Assembly: GCF_000949865.1 (NCBI RefSeq)
Contig: NZ_JWJH01000018.1
Coordinates: 1-64,000, forward strand
Direction of reading: 5' to 3'
DNA length: 64,000 nucleotides
From: Rhizobium nepotum 39/7
GTDB lineage: Bacteria; Pseudomonadota; Alphaproteobacteria; Rhizobiales; Rhizobiaceae
This document shows, one piece after another, positions 1-8,041 of this stretch (its first letter is position 1; every line of letters starts with the position of its first letter). The position numbers were made by a program, and so were the translations under genes. Under the pieces are notes generated by a model, which saw only the letters and a list, made by a program, of their open reading frames with translations, was not told the DNA's origin and did not search any database.

Positions 1-826
1 TGGCAACGACCACCGGCTTGCCGGCGCGCCGGCAGGCGCGGGTCAGCTGCTTCTGGATGCCCGGAACCGCTTCCAGCGGCATTTCCACGCCAAGATCGCC
101 ACGCGCAACCATCAGGGCATCGGAAAGCTCGATGATTTCCTCGATGCGTTCGATAGCCTGCGGCTTTTCGATCTTGGACATCAGGCCAACGCGGCCGCGC
201 GAAATCTTGCGCACTTCGGCCAGATCTTCCGGGCGCTGGACGAAGGAAAGCGCAACCCAGTCCACTTCGTTGGTGGCGAGAACAGCATCAAGGTCAACGC
301 GGTCCTTGTCGGTCAGAACGCCGACGCCGAGCAGGGTGTCGGGCAGGCTGATGCCCTTGCGGTCGGAAATCCGGGTGCCGGAAACGACCGTGGTGACGAT
401 GCTCTTGCCGTCGCTCTTTTCAGCGCGCAGATGCAGCTTGCCGTCATCGATCAGCAGGCGGTGGCCGGGCTTGACCGCTTCGAGAATTTCAGGATGCGGC
501 AGGAAAACACGGGTGTTGTCGCCGGGTGTATCGTTGTTGTCCAGCGTGAAGGTCTGGCCCGGAACCAGATCGACCTTGGTCTCGGCGAATTTTCCGACGC
601 GCAGCTTGGGACCCTGCAGGTCGGCCAGAATGCCGATGGGACGGCCGTTGCGGCTCTCGACCGAGCGGATACGCGTAATCAGCGTCCGCATCACGTCGTG
701 GCTCGCATGGCTCATATTGATGCGGAAAAGATCGGCGCCGGCCAGATGCAGCTTTTCGATCATCGACTCTTCCGATGAGGCGGGGCCGAGAGTTGCAAGA
801 ATTTTGACTTTGCGGTTACGCTTCAT
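1..826 (-). CDS. pyk: Pyruvate kinase (5' part; 3' end lies beyond the window)
   Basis: It converts phosphoenolpyruvate and ADP to pyruvate and ATP, the last step of glycolysis. About 275 of the roughly 480 residues usual for the family are visible. The protein opens with MKRNRKVKILATLGPAS, carries FRINMSH around residues 34-40 (the active-site Arg), then ADLQGPKLRVG, and near the window edge MVARGDLGVE, the metal- and substrate-binding motif. The ATG overlaps the stop of the upstream DUF1036 gene by one base (TGATG), so the two are translationally coupled. No break is visible in the part present. The identification is secure; only the C-terminal allosteric domain is unseen. Confidence 0.96.
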   Translation of the reverse strand, partial: MKRNRKVKILATLGPASSEESMIEKLHLAGADLFRINMSHASHDVMRTLITRIRSVESRNGRPIGILADLQGPKLRVGKFAETKVDLVPGQTFTLDNNDTPGDNTRVFLPHPEILEAVKPGHRLLIDDGKLHLRAEKSDGKSIVTTVVSGTRISDRKGISLPDTLLGVGVLTDKDRVDLDAVLATNEVDWVALSFVQRPEDLAEVRKISRGRVGLMSKIEKPQAIERIEEIIELSDALMVARGDLGVEMPLEAVPGIQKQLTRACRRAGKPVVVA

Positions 827-1308
827 CAGTTTTGATTTCCCTGTGTGCCTGGCGTGTCGGAAAGCTGGACCATCCAGCTTCCCTGTCTGCCCGTGTCATA
901 TTCCTTGAAACCCATTCTCTGGAAGCTGCGGGCATAACAATCGTCTACACCGGCGATCTTGAACTCGTTTTCCGCCACGCACATGTTGACGTCACCGGTC
1001 CAGCGGCCGCCATGGGCGGCGTCCTCGGCATAAAGATAATAATAACGCGACTGCAACTCGCCCTCTATCAGCGTTGCGCAGGTGGAGGAGGGGACCTGCC
1101 ACCAGCCTTCGCTGACCCAGCCATCCTGCCCCCGGTAGCCGATTGCGACCCCCACGAGGTTTTGCGTGCTGTTGCAGACGCGGAAATCCGCATGCGCGGA
1201 CTCCACGAACATAAACGGGGTCAGAAACATTGCCGCTGCGGAGAAAAGACGGGCAAGATGCCGAAAGTGGCGAGGAAGAGCGAGAGATGACTGAGTCACG
1301 GCTTCCAT
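826..1308 (-). CDS. DUF1036 family exported protein
   Basis: A 160-residue protein with a hydrophobic N-terminal signal segment ending near SAHADF, followed by a small domain with four cysteines (FRVCNS, SSTCAT, NMCVAE, DDCYAR) that could form two disulfides in the periplasm. The sequence is typical of DUF1036, a family without assigned biochemistry. I start at the ATG of MEAVTQSS, because the 19 residues before it in the longer reading frame look non-coding. Its stop overlaps the pyruvate kinase start in TGATG, and both read leftward as one operon. Function is unknown; the coupling to pyk is the only contextual clue. Confidence 0.82.
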   Translation of the reverse strand: MEAVTQSSLALPRHFRHLARLFSAAAMFLTPFMFVESAHADFRVCNSTQNLVGVAIGYRGQDGWVSEGWWQVPSSTCATLIEGELQSRYYYLYAEDAAHGGRWTGDVNMCVAENEFKIAGVDDCYARSFQRMGFKEYDTGRQGSWMVQLSDTPGTQGNQN

Positions 1309-1503
1309 CCGGATTCCATGGTTATAATGAACACACTTCTTGGCGTGGTCGCCCAAGAATGTCAACGCGAGTTTAATCGATTATATTGTTCGTGGGGTCG
1401 TGAGTGCGATAAGGTAGATGGCTGTTCTTTCGCCGAAACTTGCGCCCGGCCTCAAGCCATGCCATCAAGCTTTTCTCCTCAATCCTGCCCCAGAAAATCA
1501 TCG

Positions 1504-2292
1504 ATGAACGACTTCATACCCTATGAAATCATAGAAGGCGATTATGACAAAGGCATGGTTCTTCTGGCGGACCATGCCATGAACCTCCTGCCGGCACACT
1601 ACGGCAAACTTGGCCTTCCGCAAACCGCTTTTCATCGCCATATAGCATTTGATATCGGCATCGAAGGGCTAACACGCTCTCTGGCTGCCCGTCTCGGCGT
1701 GCCTGCGGTCCTCGGGCGGTTTTCGCGCCTCCTGATTGACCCCAATCGCGGCGAGGACGACCCCACCCTTATCATGAAGATTTCGGACGGGGCGATCATT
1801 CCCGGCAATCACCCGATTTCAGATGAGGAATGGCAAAAACGGATCGAGGTTTTCCATCGGCCTTATCACGATGCCGTGGACCGCGTGCTCGCCGGTGTCG
1901 CGCAATCGTCGGGGGAGGCGCCGTTTGTTCTGTCGCTGCATTCCTACACACCGTTCTGGAAGGAAACGCCGCGGCCATGGCATGCTGCCGTTCTCTGGGA
2001 CACGGATAATCGCGCGGTCGATCCGCTTCTGGCGCATTTGCGCGCGACCGGCGATATTCTCGTCGGCGATAACGAACCCTATGACGGCGCGCTGAAGGGC
2101 GATACCATGTATCGCCACTGCATGATGAAGGGTATACCGCATGCACTTCTCGAGGTACGGCAGGATCTGATCGCGGATGAGGACGGGATTGCCGGTTGGT
2201 CGGACCGGCTCGCTCCCATTTTTGCCGCAATGAACGACGATCCCATTTTGCACGAATATCGGCTGTTCACCTCTCGCACCGGCCCCTATTGA
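1504..2292 (+). CDS. N-formylglutamate amidohydrolase family protein
   Basis: 262 residues matching the N-formylglutamate amidohydrolase family, which removes formate from N-formyl-L-glutamate, classically at the end of a histidine degradation route. Family hallmarks seen are LLADHAMNLLP near the N terminus, FHRHIAFDIGIEGLTRSLA, SRLLIDPNRGEDDPTLI, FVLSLHSYTPFW and a late LLEVRQDLI; the His and Glu residues in these blocks are the expected metal ligands. I start at MNDFIPYE, since the upstream 62 codons have no family similarity. No hut genes lie nearby, so the physiological substrate is open. It is followed after 15 bp by a DUF1244 gene in the same direction. Confidence 0.85.
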   Translation: MNDFIPYEIIEGDYDKGMVLLADHAMNLLPAHYGKLGLPQTAFHRHIAFDIGIEGLTRSLAARLGVPAVLGRFSRLLIDPNRGEDDPTLIMKISDGAIIPGNHPISDEEWQKRIEVFHRPYHDAVDRVLAGVAQSSGEAPFVLSLHSYTPFWKETPRPWHAAVLWDTDNRAVDPLLAHLRATGDILVGDNEPYDGALKGDTMYRHCMMKGIPHALLEVRQDLIADEDGIAGWSDRLAPIFAAMNDDPILHEYRLFTSRTGPY

Positions 2293-2307
2293 GCCTGGAG
2301 TTGCCCC

Positions 2308-2613
2308 ATGACGAAAGAGAACGATAAACAGCAGATCGAATTCGAGGCGGCCGCGTTCCGCCGTCTCGTACAGCACCTTCGCGAGCGTCACGATGTGCAG
2401 AACATCGACCTGATGAATCTCGCAGGATTTTGCCGCAATTGCCTTTCCAACTGGTACCGGGAAGCGGCAGATGAGGCCGGTGTCGCGCTCAGCAAGGAGC
2501 AATCCCGCGAAATTGTCTACGGAATGCCCTATGAGGACTGGAAGGAAAAATATCAGCCGGAGGCGAGCGATGTTCAAAAAGCCGCCTTTGAGCAGAGCAG
2601 ACCCACGGAATAA
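2308..2613 (+). CDS. DUF1244 family protein
   Basis: A 101-residue soluble protein. It contains the DUF1244 signature NIDLMNLAGFCRNCLSNWY, with a CxxC pair, and the C-terminal YGMPYEDWKEKYQ. The family is common in proteobacteria and has no established function. The gene starts 15 bp after the amidohydrolase stop and is probably co-transcribed with it. Confidence 0.85.
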   Translation: MTKENDKQQIEFEAAAFRRLVQHLRERHDVQNIDLMNLAGFCRNCLSNWYREAADEAGVALSKEQSREIVYGMPYEDWKEKYQPEASDVQKAAFEQSRPTE

Positions 2614-2764
2614 TCCCTGATCGACGGAAACGACTTGACGTGAGGCCCGGCAATGGGCAGTTCACAGGCCGGAATTTTTGCTGCCCGGCTGGCGGCGACC
2701 GGCGAAGGCTTTGCCCGGATTTAATGAACAAGGCTCATATGAGCTGCCACCAATGAAGGAAGAT

Positions 2765-3022
2765 ATGATGGACGAAACGAGCACCACCGAAACCGTCGCC
2801 GCCGCCGAACTGCGTCAATTCATCGAACGTGTCGAGCGTCTCGAAGAGGAAAAGGCCGCCATTCAGGGCGATATCAAGGATGTCATGGGCGAAGCGAAGG
2901 GCCGTGGTTACGATACCAAGGCGATCCGCACGATCATCCGCCTGCGCAAGAAGGACGCCAACGAGCGTATCGAGGAAGAAACCATCCTTCAGACCTATAT
3001 GGCCGCGCTTGGCATGGAATGA
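2765..3022 (+). CDS. gapR: GapR, nucleoid-associated protein (DUF2312)
   Basis: An 85-residue protein of the DUF2312/GapR family. In Caulobacter, GapR forms a closed clamp around overtwisted DNA ahead of replication and transcription and helps type II topoisomerases. The sequence shows the characteristic [20 protein letters not shown] coiled coil, then [20 protein letters not shown] and [15 protein letters not shown]. Two adjacent ATG codons follow a purine-rich AAGGAAG; I take the first (MMDETSTT). An ATG 12 bp further upstream is possible but would overlap the Shine-Dalgarno sequence. The gene stands alone and ends at a bidirectional terminator shared with the convergent TPR gene. Confidence 0.93.
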   Translation: MMDETSTTETVAAAELRQFIERVERLEEEKAAIQGDIKDVMGEAKGRGYDTKAIRTIIRLRKKDANERIEEETILQTYMAALGME

Positions 3023-3044
3023 TCGGCTGACGATCTTTTAATGA

Positions 3045-3071
3045 AAAATCGCCGCTTTTGCGGCGATTTTT
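3045..3071. terminator. Bidirectional intrinsic terminator between gapR and the TPR gene
   Basis: A hairpin with arms AAAATCGCCGC and GCGGCGATTTT around a TTTT loop, flanked by A and T runs on both sides, in the gap between two convergent genes. It can terminate transcription in both directions. Confidence 0.85.
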
Positions 3072-3091
3072 ATTTGGGCCGTTTGCGAAAC

Positions 3092-3712
3092 TCAGCCGCG
3101 TGTGCCCGCCAGCTTTTCGGAAAGGTCGGCGGCCTGTTTGCGGGCGTCCTTGTCCGCAGGATAGAGCGCCAGGTAGCGCTCCCAGGCTTTCAGGGCCAGT
3201 TCTTCGCGGCCCGAAGCTTCGAGGATGTTGGCAAGGCTTGCCAGCGCCGGAAAATAGCGCGGCTCCTTCTCCAGCGTCAGGTTGATATCCGCCATTGCCT
3301 TGCGGGTGTCGCCATCGGCAAAATGTACCATGGCGCGGCGATAGGGCGCCTGCACATAGTCCGGATCGAGCAGGACGACCTGGTCCAGAAAATCGAAAGC
3401 GGCGGCATTGCGCTTCTCGTCCGAAGCCTCGCCTGCCCATTGCATCAGAAGATTGATCGTCGCGCTGCCGGAATCATTCCATTCGGAAGCGATCTGGTTG
3501 GCGATGCTGCGCGCCTTGACCGCATTCCGCTCTTTTTTCAGCGATACGAAAAGGGTATCGACGGTCTTGGCGGGTGAAGGCGCAGCCTCTACCGCTGCGG
3601 GAGGTTGCCCATCCGCCGCATGGCCAATAGTGACCATTCCTGGAAACAGGAGGCCTGAAAACAGGAAACCCTGAGCGACGAAGATAGCCGTGCAAAAACG
3701 ATTTGGGCGCAT
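3092..3712 (-). CDS. Tetratricopeptide-repeat exported protein
   Basis: 206 residues. An N-terminal hydrophobic segment (about residues 8-30, ending GHAADG) looks like a Sec signal peptide, followed by a Pro/Ala-rich linker and helical repeats. The clearest TPR units are around FDFLDQVVLLDPDYVQAPYR, TRKAMADINLTLEKEPRYFP and ELALKAWERYLALYPADKDA. Such proteins scaffold protein complexes; the partner cannot be told from context, since the gene is monocistronic and convergent with gapR. Confidence 0.8.
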   Translation of the reverse strand: MRPNRFCTAIFVAQGFLFSGLLFPGMVTIGHAADGQPPAAVEAAPSPAKTVDTLFVSLKKERNAVKARSIANQIASEWNDSGSATINLLMQWAGEASDEKRNAAAFDFLDQVVLLDPDYVQAPYRRAMVHFADGDTRKAMADINLTLEKEPRYFPALASLANILEASGREELALKAWERYLALYPADKDARKQAADLSEKLAGTRG

Positions 3713-3807
3713 GGGTTAAAGCTTAACCCGACTGCGCCCAATATCAAATGCAAACTTCTACTCTATCAACAAAGTGATCCGCGATCTTGATCGCGAACCG
3801 CAGTCAA

Positions 3808-3933
3808 TCAGCCCTGACGAGCCTTGAAGCGCGGGTTCTGCTTGTTGATGATGTAGACGCGGCCCTTGCGGCGAACCAGGCGGTTATCGCGATGACGGGC
3901 CTTAAGCGCTTTAAGCGAATTCTTGATTTTCAT
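3808..3933 (-). CDS. rpmJ: 50S ribosomal protein L36 (zinc-free form)
   Basis: A 41-residue, very basic protein starting [18 protein letters not shown] and ending NPRFKARQG. It is the L36 of the large ribosomal subunit in the version without the zinc-ribbon cysteines: no Cys is present. The longer upstream frame (MPANRKER...) is not L36-like and is rejected as start. It lies downstream of purEK in the same direction but is separated from purK by a terminator hairpin, so it is probably transcribed on its own. Confidence 0.95.
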   Translation of the reverse strand: MKIKNSLKALKARHRDNRLVRRKGRVYIINKQNPRFKARQG

Positions 3934-3987
3934 TTTACTGGTCCGCAGTTTTGCACGGCTTTTACCGTGCTTATTCAAACAATCAAA

Positions 3988-4007
3988 AGCGCGCAACGGG
4001 GCGCGCT
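3988..4007 (-). terminator. Probable terminator downstream of purK
   Basis: Inverted repeat AGCGCGC / GCGCGCT around a six-base loop, followed on the minus strand by TTTGATTGTTT. It separates purEK from rpmJ, which lies about 55 bp further on. Confidence 0.6.
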
Positions 4008-4072
4008 CTTTTCGGTTGGCAGGCAAATACCTGTTTGACCCCTGCCTGTCAACACTTGCCGGTGTCTTTGCC

Positions 4073-5176
4073 TTAAAAGACTGAGGCTTTTCCTGTGTGC
4101 AAAAGCTCGGTCACGTGGCCCATCTTGCGGCCGGGCCGTGCTTGCGTCTTGCCGTAGAGATGCACGAGACAGTCTTTTTTCGAAAGCCATGCCGGCACAT
4201 TGTTGATGTCATCGCCGATGAGGTTGGTCATGACGCAATCCGAATGGCGGGCCGTGCTGCCAGGGGCAAGACCGGAGACGGCACGCATATGCTGTTCGAA
4301 CTGCGAGATCACACAGGCTGCTTCCGTCCAGTGGCCGGTATTGTGGACGCGTGGCGCCATTTCATTGGCGACCAGCGAACCGTCAGGCAGGACGAAGAAC
4401 TCGATGCCGATCACGCCGACATAATCGAGTGCCGCCAGAAGCTTTTCCGCCGATTGTACGGCGACCGCCCTTGCCGTATCGGACAGCGCCGCCGGCACGG
4501 TGGATGTGTGCAGAATGCCGTTCAGATGAATGTTTTCAGCCGGATCGTAGCAGGTGACGGTGCCGTCCCTGAAACGGGCCGCGATGATCGAGATTTCCCG
4601 CTCGAAGGCAACGAAGCTTTCGAGGATGAGCGGCACGCCACCCAGAGCCGCAAAGGCTCCGGTGATATCCTCGCCGCCCCGGAAAAGACGTTGGCCCTTG
4701 CCGTCATAGCCCATGCGGCGGGTTTTCAGCACGCCCTTGCCGCTGAAAGCGGTCAATGCCGCTTCCAGTTCTTCCTGACTATCCACGGCGCGAAAATCGG
4801 CTGTGGGAATGCCGCAGCCGTTGAGGAAACGCTTCTCCGTCAGCCGGTCCTGCGAGGCGCTGAGCGCCTGCGGCGGCGGATAGACGGGAACGGAGATGCT
4901 CAGCGTCTCGGCTGCCGTAACCGGCACGTTCTCGAATTCGTACGTCACGACATCGCAAAGGCGGGCGAGTTCGGCAAGCGCGGCCTCATCGTCATAATCC
5001 GCGACGATCTGGCTGTTGCAGACCTGCGCCGCCGGACAATCGGCCTGCGGTTCCAGGACGATGGTGCGGTGGTTGAGGCGCGCCGCCGCCATTGCCAGCA
5101 TACGGCCAAGCTGTCCGCCGCCGATAATACCGATGGTGAGATTATTGGTTTCCGTCGTCAAGTCAGAGGCTGTCAC
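4073..5176 (-). CDS. purK: N5-carboxyaminoimidazole ribonucleotide synthase
   Basis: PurK uses ATP and bicarbonate to carboxylate aminoimidazole ribonucleotide in purine synthesis. The 367-residue ATP-grasp protein shows [17 protein letters not shown] at the N terminus, [17 protein letters not shown] and a C-terminal [19 protein letters not shown] followed by [10 protein letters not shown] choose a GTG start (VTASDLTTE) that overlaps the purE stop in GTGA; the ATG further upstream lies inside purE. A TTG five codons later is an alternative. Order purE-purK and the overlap indicate tight translational coupling. Confidence 0.95.
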   Translation of the reverse strand: MTASDLTTETNNLTIGIIGGGQLGRMLAMAAARLNHRTIVLEPQADCPAAQVCNSQIVADYDDEAALAELARLCDVVTYEFENVPVTAAETLSISVPVYPPPQALSASQDRLTEKRFLNGCGIPTADFRAVDSQEELEAALTAFSGKGVLKTRRMGYDGKGQRLFRGGEDITGAFAALGGVPLILESFVAFEREISIIAARFRDGTVTCYDPAENIHLNGILHTSTVPAALSDTARAVAVQSAEKLLAALDYVGVIGIEFFVLPDGSLVANEMAPRVHNTGHWTEAACVISQFEQHMRAVSGLAPGSTARHSDCVMTNLIGDDINNVPAWLSKKDCLVHLYGKTQARPGRKMGHVTELLHTGKASVF

Positions 5177-5673
5177 TGGGCGCTGTCCATGGGATATTCG
5201 GCAACCGCTGCCGACTGGCGCGCGCGCCATGCGTCGAGCCGGTCTGCCAGGTCCTCGTCACCGAGCGCCAGAACTGCGGCCGCCAGAAGTGCCGCGTTGA
5301 TCGCGCCCGCTTTGCCGATGGCAAGCGTCCCGACGGGAATGCCTGCGGGCATCTGGACGATGGAATAGAGGCTGTCCTGCCCGGACATCGTCTTGGACTG
5401 GACAGGCACGCCGAAGACCGGAAGAGGTGTCATGGCTGCCGTCATGCCCGGCAGATGGGCGGCGCCGCCCGCACCCGCGATGATGACCTTGAAGCCTTCG
5501 TCCTTGGCGCCATTGGCGAAATCATAAAGGCGGTCCGGAGTGCGATGGGCGGAAATGATGCGGGCTTCGTATTCAACGTCCAGCGCATCCAGCGTATCGG
5601 CGGCGTTCTTCATGGTCTCCCAGTCGGACTGGCTGCCCATGATAATGGCGACGGGGGGTGTTTCTGCTGTCAC
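5173..5673 (-). CDS. purE: N5-carboxyaminoimidazole ribonucleotide mutase
   Basis: PurE moves the carboxyl group made by PurK from N5 to C4, giving CAIR. The 166-residue protein has [22 protein letters not shown] (active-site His), [16 protein letters not shown] and [17 protein letters not shown] use a GTG start (VTAETPPVA), which has GGAGAAG four bases upstream; the longer ATG frame adds 17 residues without family similarity. The stop overlaps purK. Confidence 0.95.
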   Translation of the reverse strand: MTAETPPVAIIMGSQSDWETMKNAADTLDALDVEYEARIISAHRTPDRLYDFANGAKDEGFKVIIAGAGGAAHLPGMTAAMTPLPVFGVPVQSKTMSGQDSLYSIVQMPAGIPVGTLAIGKAGAINAALLAAAVLALGDEDLADRLDAWRARQSAAVAEYPMDSAQ

Positions 5674-5792
5674 TTCGCTTCTCCGGCTTACAGCATAGCA
5701 TAAAAATCGAATCGATCTTTGCAAAGCACGATGTGTAAATTCAATAGGTTAGATCGTATCTCGCGCGTCCGGCAGGAGGCGCGAGAGACGCT

Positions 5793-5996
5793 CTAGGCGA
5801 TGATATCGGGAATAACCTGATCTTCGATCTGGGTCATCTTGTCCTTGACGGCCAGCTTCTTCTTTTTCATGCGCTGTATTCTCAGCGCATCGCAGCTGGT
5901 CTGGATCATCGCATTGATCGCTGCGTCATAATCCTCATGCTCCTGGCGCAGCCGCGCCAGCGTGAGCCTGATGTCCGCCTGGTCCTGATCGGGCAT
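5793..5996 (-). CDS. Small YdcH/DUF465 family protein
   Basis: 67 residues, charged and predicted helical, with the DUF465-type core TLARLRQEHEDYDAAINAM and IQRMKKKKLAVKDKMTQIEDQ. The family consists of short coiled-coil proteins of unknown role. It is transcribed divergently from a second, shorter protein of the same type 238 bp away. Confidence 0.8.
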   Translation of the reverse strand: MPDQDQADIRLTLARLRQEHEDYDAAINAMIQTSCDALRIQRMKKKKLAVKDKMTQIEDQVIPDIIA

Positions 5997-6233
5997 CTTG
6001 TCATCCCCATTTTATGCCAGCCGGAGAGCCTCCGGCGCGTATGTCATCGGTTCTCGAGCCTCTATCATCAAATCGCGGTAACGGGAAGTTATCCCTTGCG
6101 ACCAAATTGCCCACTTATTGCCTTCATTTCGCCTTCGACAATACCAACGATCCGTGTCACATTGTCGTCGCAAACCTGAAACTCCAGCGATGGAGCGCTG
6201 GAGGTAGGCTTAAAAAATGGAAGGACGTGCCGC

Positions 6234-6410
6234 ATGACCATTCAGGCTCATATTGCATCGCTCGAAAAGAAACACGGTGCTCTGGAGGAGGAGCTCGAAA
6301 GTATTCTTGCTTCCCCATCCTCTGACGATAGAGAGATCGCCGACCTCAAACGCCGTAAACTGCGCCTGAAGGATGAACTGCAGAGGCTGAAAGCCTCCAC
6401 AAGGCACTGA
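6234..6410 (+). CDS. Second small YdcH/DUF465-like protein
   Basis: 58 residues: an all-helical protein with IASLEKKHGALEEELESIL and EIADLKRRKLRLKDELQRL, the pattern of the YdcH/DUF465 family (an acidic first helix, a basic second helix). It is read divergently from the larger YdcH-like gene, and AAGGAC lies just before the ATG. It is too short for many gene finders, but its heptad pattern and codon use support it. Function unknown. Confidence 0.72.
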   Translation: MTIQAHIASLEKKHGALEEELESILASPSSDDREIADLKRRKLRLKDELQRLKASTRH

Positions 6411-6511
6411 TTGATGCCAAGCCGCAGCCTTCGATGAAGGACTGACGGATTTCTTTTCGGCCCTGGCGACACCTACGGTGCTGCCGGGGCCTTTTAGTGG
6501 CTGCCGGGATG

Positions 6512-7276
6512 TTAAAAGGGCAGTCCGTCCCAGAGCAGTTTCAGCGCCGCGATCAGCGCCATGGAATACATCAGTGGGTAAAACACTGATGGCTTCAGGT
6601 ATTTCACCACCCGTGCACCGGCAAGTGTCGCCAGCATCGCCACCGGCAGCAGGCTGGCGGATGTCTTGAGGTTGGTGGCGTCCAGCGCCCCCAGCGCGAA
6701 ATAGGGGATGAGCTTGATCGCATTCATGATGGCGAAGAAACGCACGCTCATGCCGGTATAGGTTTTGGGATCGAGCTTCAGCGGCAGGACATAGATCTGG
6801 AAGGGCGGGCCACCCGCATGGGCAACGAAACTCGCATAACCCGACAGGCTGGACCAGAGCGTCGCGGCTGCCGGTCGCTGCGGTCTGGCCGGGATTTCCT
6901 GCCCCTTGCGGCTTTTGAAGCTCTCCTGGAAATAGCGCAGCACGAACAGGATCGTCACCGAGGCGACGACAAGGCGCATGGCATCTGCGGAGATGAGGCT
7001 GGAGGTTGCCCAGCCGAGGGCGATGCCGGCGATGGCGCCGGGCAGCATGATGAGGAGCGTTTCCCGGTGGTTATGGTGCCGCCAGGCCCAAAGCGCCACG
7101 AGATCCATCACAATCAGGATCGGCAGGAAGATCGCCGCCGCCTGTACGGGCGGGATCGCGAGCGCCATCAGCGGCACGCCCATTAGGGCCAGTGCGCCGC
7201 CGAGTCCGCCCTTGGAAAGACCAACGAGCACGACTGCGGGGATGGCGACGAGGAAAAAATGAAAATCGGTCAGCAT
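6512..7276 (-). CDS. TauE/SafE family membrane permease (putative sulfite or organosulfur exporter)
   Basis: 254 residues with about eight hydrophobic segments. The N terminus holds AVVLVGLSKGGLGGALALMGVPLMAL, the conserved glycine-rich motif of the first TauE repeat; a second half has AGGPPFQIYVLPLKLDPK. Members move sulfite, sulfonates or related anions across the inner membrane. There are no sulfur genes nearby, so the substrate is inferred only at family level. It is divergent from the thiE-like gene. Confidence 0.82.
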   Translation of the reverse strand: MLTDFHFFLVAIPAVVLVGLSKGGLGGALALMGVPLMALAIPPVQAAAIFLPILIVMDLVALWAWRHHNHRETLLIMLPGAIAGIALGWATSSLISADAMRLVVASVTILFVLRYFQESFKSRKGQEIPARPQRPAAATLWSSLSGYASFVAHAGGPPFQIYVLPLKLDPKTYTGMSVRFFAIMNAIKLIPYFALGALDATNLKTSASLLPVAMLATLAGARVVKYLKPSVFYPLMYSMALIAALKLLWDGLPF

Positions 7277-7379
7277 GGATGAAGGTTGATCCTTTCGCCG
7301 GTCCGGTCTATCGGATTTATCATATCAAAACGAGTGCAGATCGCGCCGAAAGCGTCTTCTGCCTAAAATGGACGAACCG

Positions 7380-8033
7380 ATGACCATAGTTGAAAACCGT
7401 TGCCGCCTTGTTCTGATCGTCCCTCAATCGGACGACGCGCAAAAGCAGGCGGCTGATTTGCAGGAAGCATTGCGGGGTGGCGACGTGGCTTCGGTCATCA
7501 TTCCGCAATACGATCTGGATGACGCTGCTTTCCAGAAACGCGCCGAACTGATCGTACCGATGGTCCAGGAGGCGGGCGCTGCTGCCCTCATCGCCGGTGA
7601 CAGCCGGGTTGCGAGCCGGGTGAAGGCGGATGGCCTGCATGTGGCGGGCAACGCCGCGGCGCTTGCCGAAGCCGTAGAGAATTTCACGCCGAAGCTGATC
7701 GTCGGTGGCGGCAATGCCGATGATCGCCACAAGGCTCTGGAGATGGGTGAGTCCAATCCGGACTACGTCTTTTTTGGAAAGCTCGAAGGCGACATCAAGC
7801 CGGAGGCGCATCCTAAAAATCTGGCGCTCGGCGAATGGTGGGCGTCGTTGATCGAGATTCCGTCCATCGTCATGGGCGGCACGGATATCTCCTCGGTGGT
7901 GGCCGTGGCTGAAGCCGGCGTGGAATTCGTGGCGATGCGCAGCGGCGTTTTCGACAATGCCGCTGGCGCCGCCCAGGCCGTTTCTGAAATCAACGCGTTG
8001 CTTGACGAAAAAGCGCCACGGTTTGGCGGTTGA
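7380..8033 (+). CDS. Thiamine phosphate synthase-like protein (divergent ThiE)
   Basis: 217 residues with a TIM-barrel sequence of the ThiE/TenI superfamily: LVLIVPQSDD, KADGLHVAGNAAAL, LIVGGGNADDRHKALEMGE, PDYVFFGKL and the C-terminal phosphate-binding block PSIVMGGTDISSVVAVAEAG. Authentic ThiE joins the pyrimidine and thiazole halves of thiamine. The usual HLGQ motif is replaced by HVAG, so catalysis is not assured. A second ATG (MTIVENR) is taken as start; MDEP four codons upstream is possible. It is followed within about 8 bp by the Sel1-repeat gene. Confidence 0.75.
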   Translation: MTIVENRCRLVLIVPQSDDAQKQAADLQEALRGGDVASVIIPQYDLDDAAFQKRAELIVPMVQEAGAAALIAGDSRVASRVKADGLHVAGNAAALAEAVENFTPKLIVGGGNADDRHKALEMGESNPDYVFFGKLEGDIKPEAHPKNLALGEWWASLIEIPSIVMGGTDISSVVAVAEAGVEFVAMRSGVFDNAAGAAQAVSEINALLDEKAPRFGG

Positions 8034-8041
8034 TACAGGCG

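Noticed and set aside
1318-1503. Longer N terminus for the N-formylglutamate amidohydrolase
   Set aside because: The extra 62 residues are not family-like and overlap a probable promoter region.
3716-3731. CtrA-like TTAA pair near 3716
   Set aside because: The spacing is three bases (TTAAAGCTTAA), not seven.
7277-7379. TPP riboswitch before the ThiE-like gene
   Set aside because: The interval is only about 100 bp and lacks the CUGAGA and ACC-UGA blocks of the THI box.
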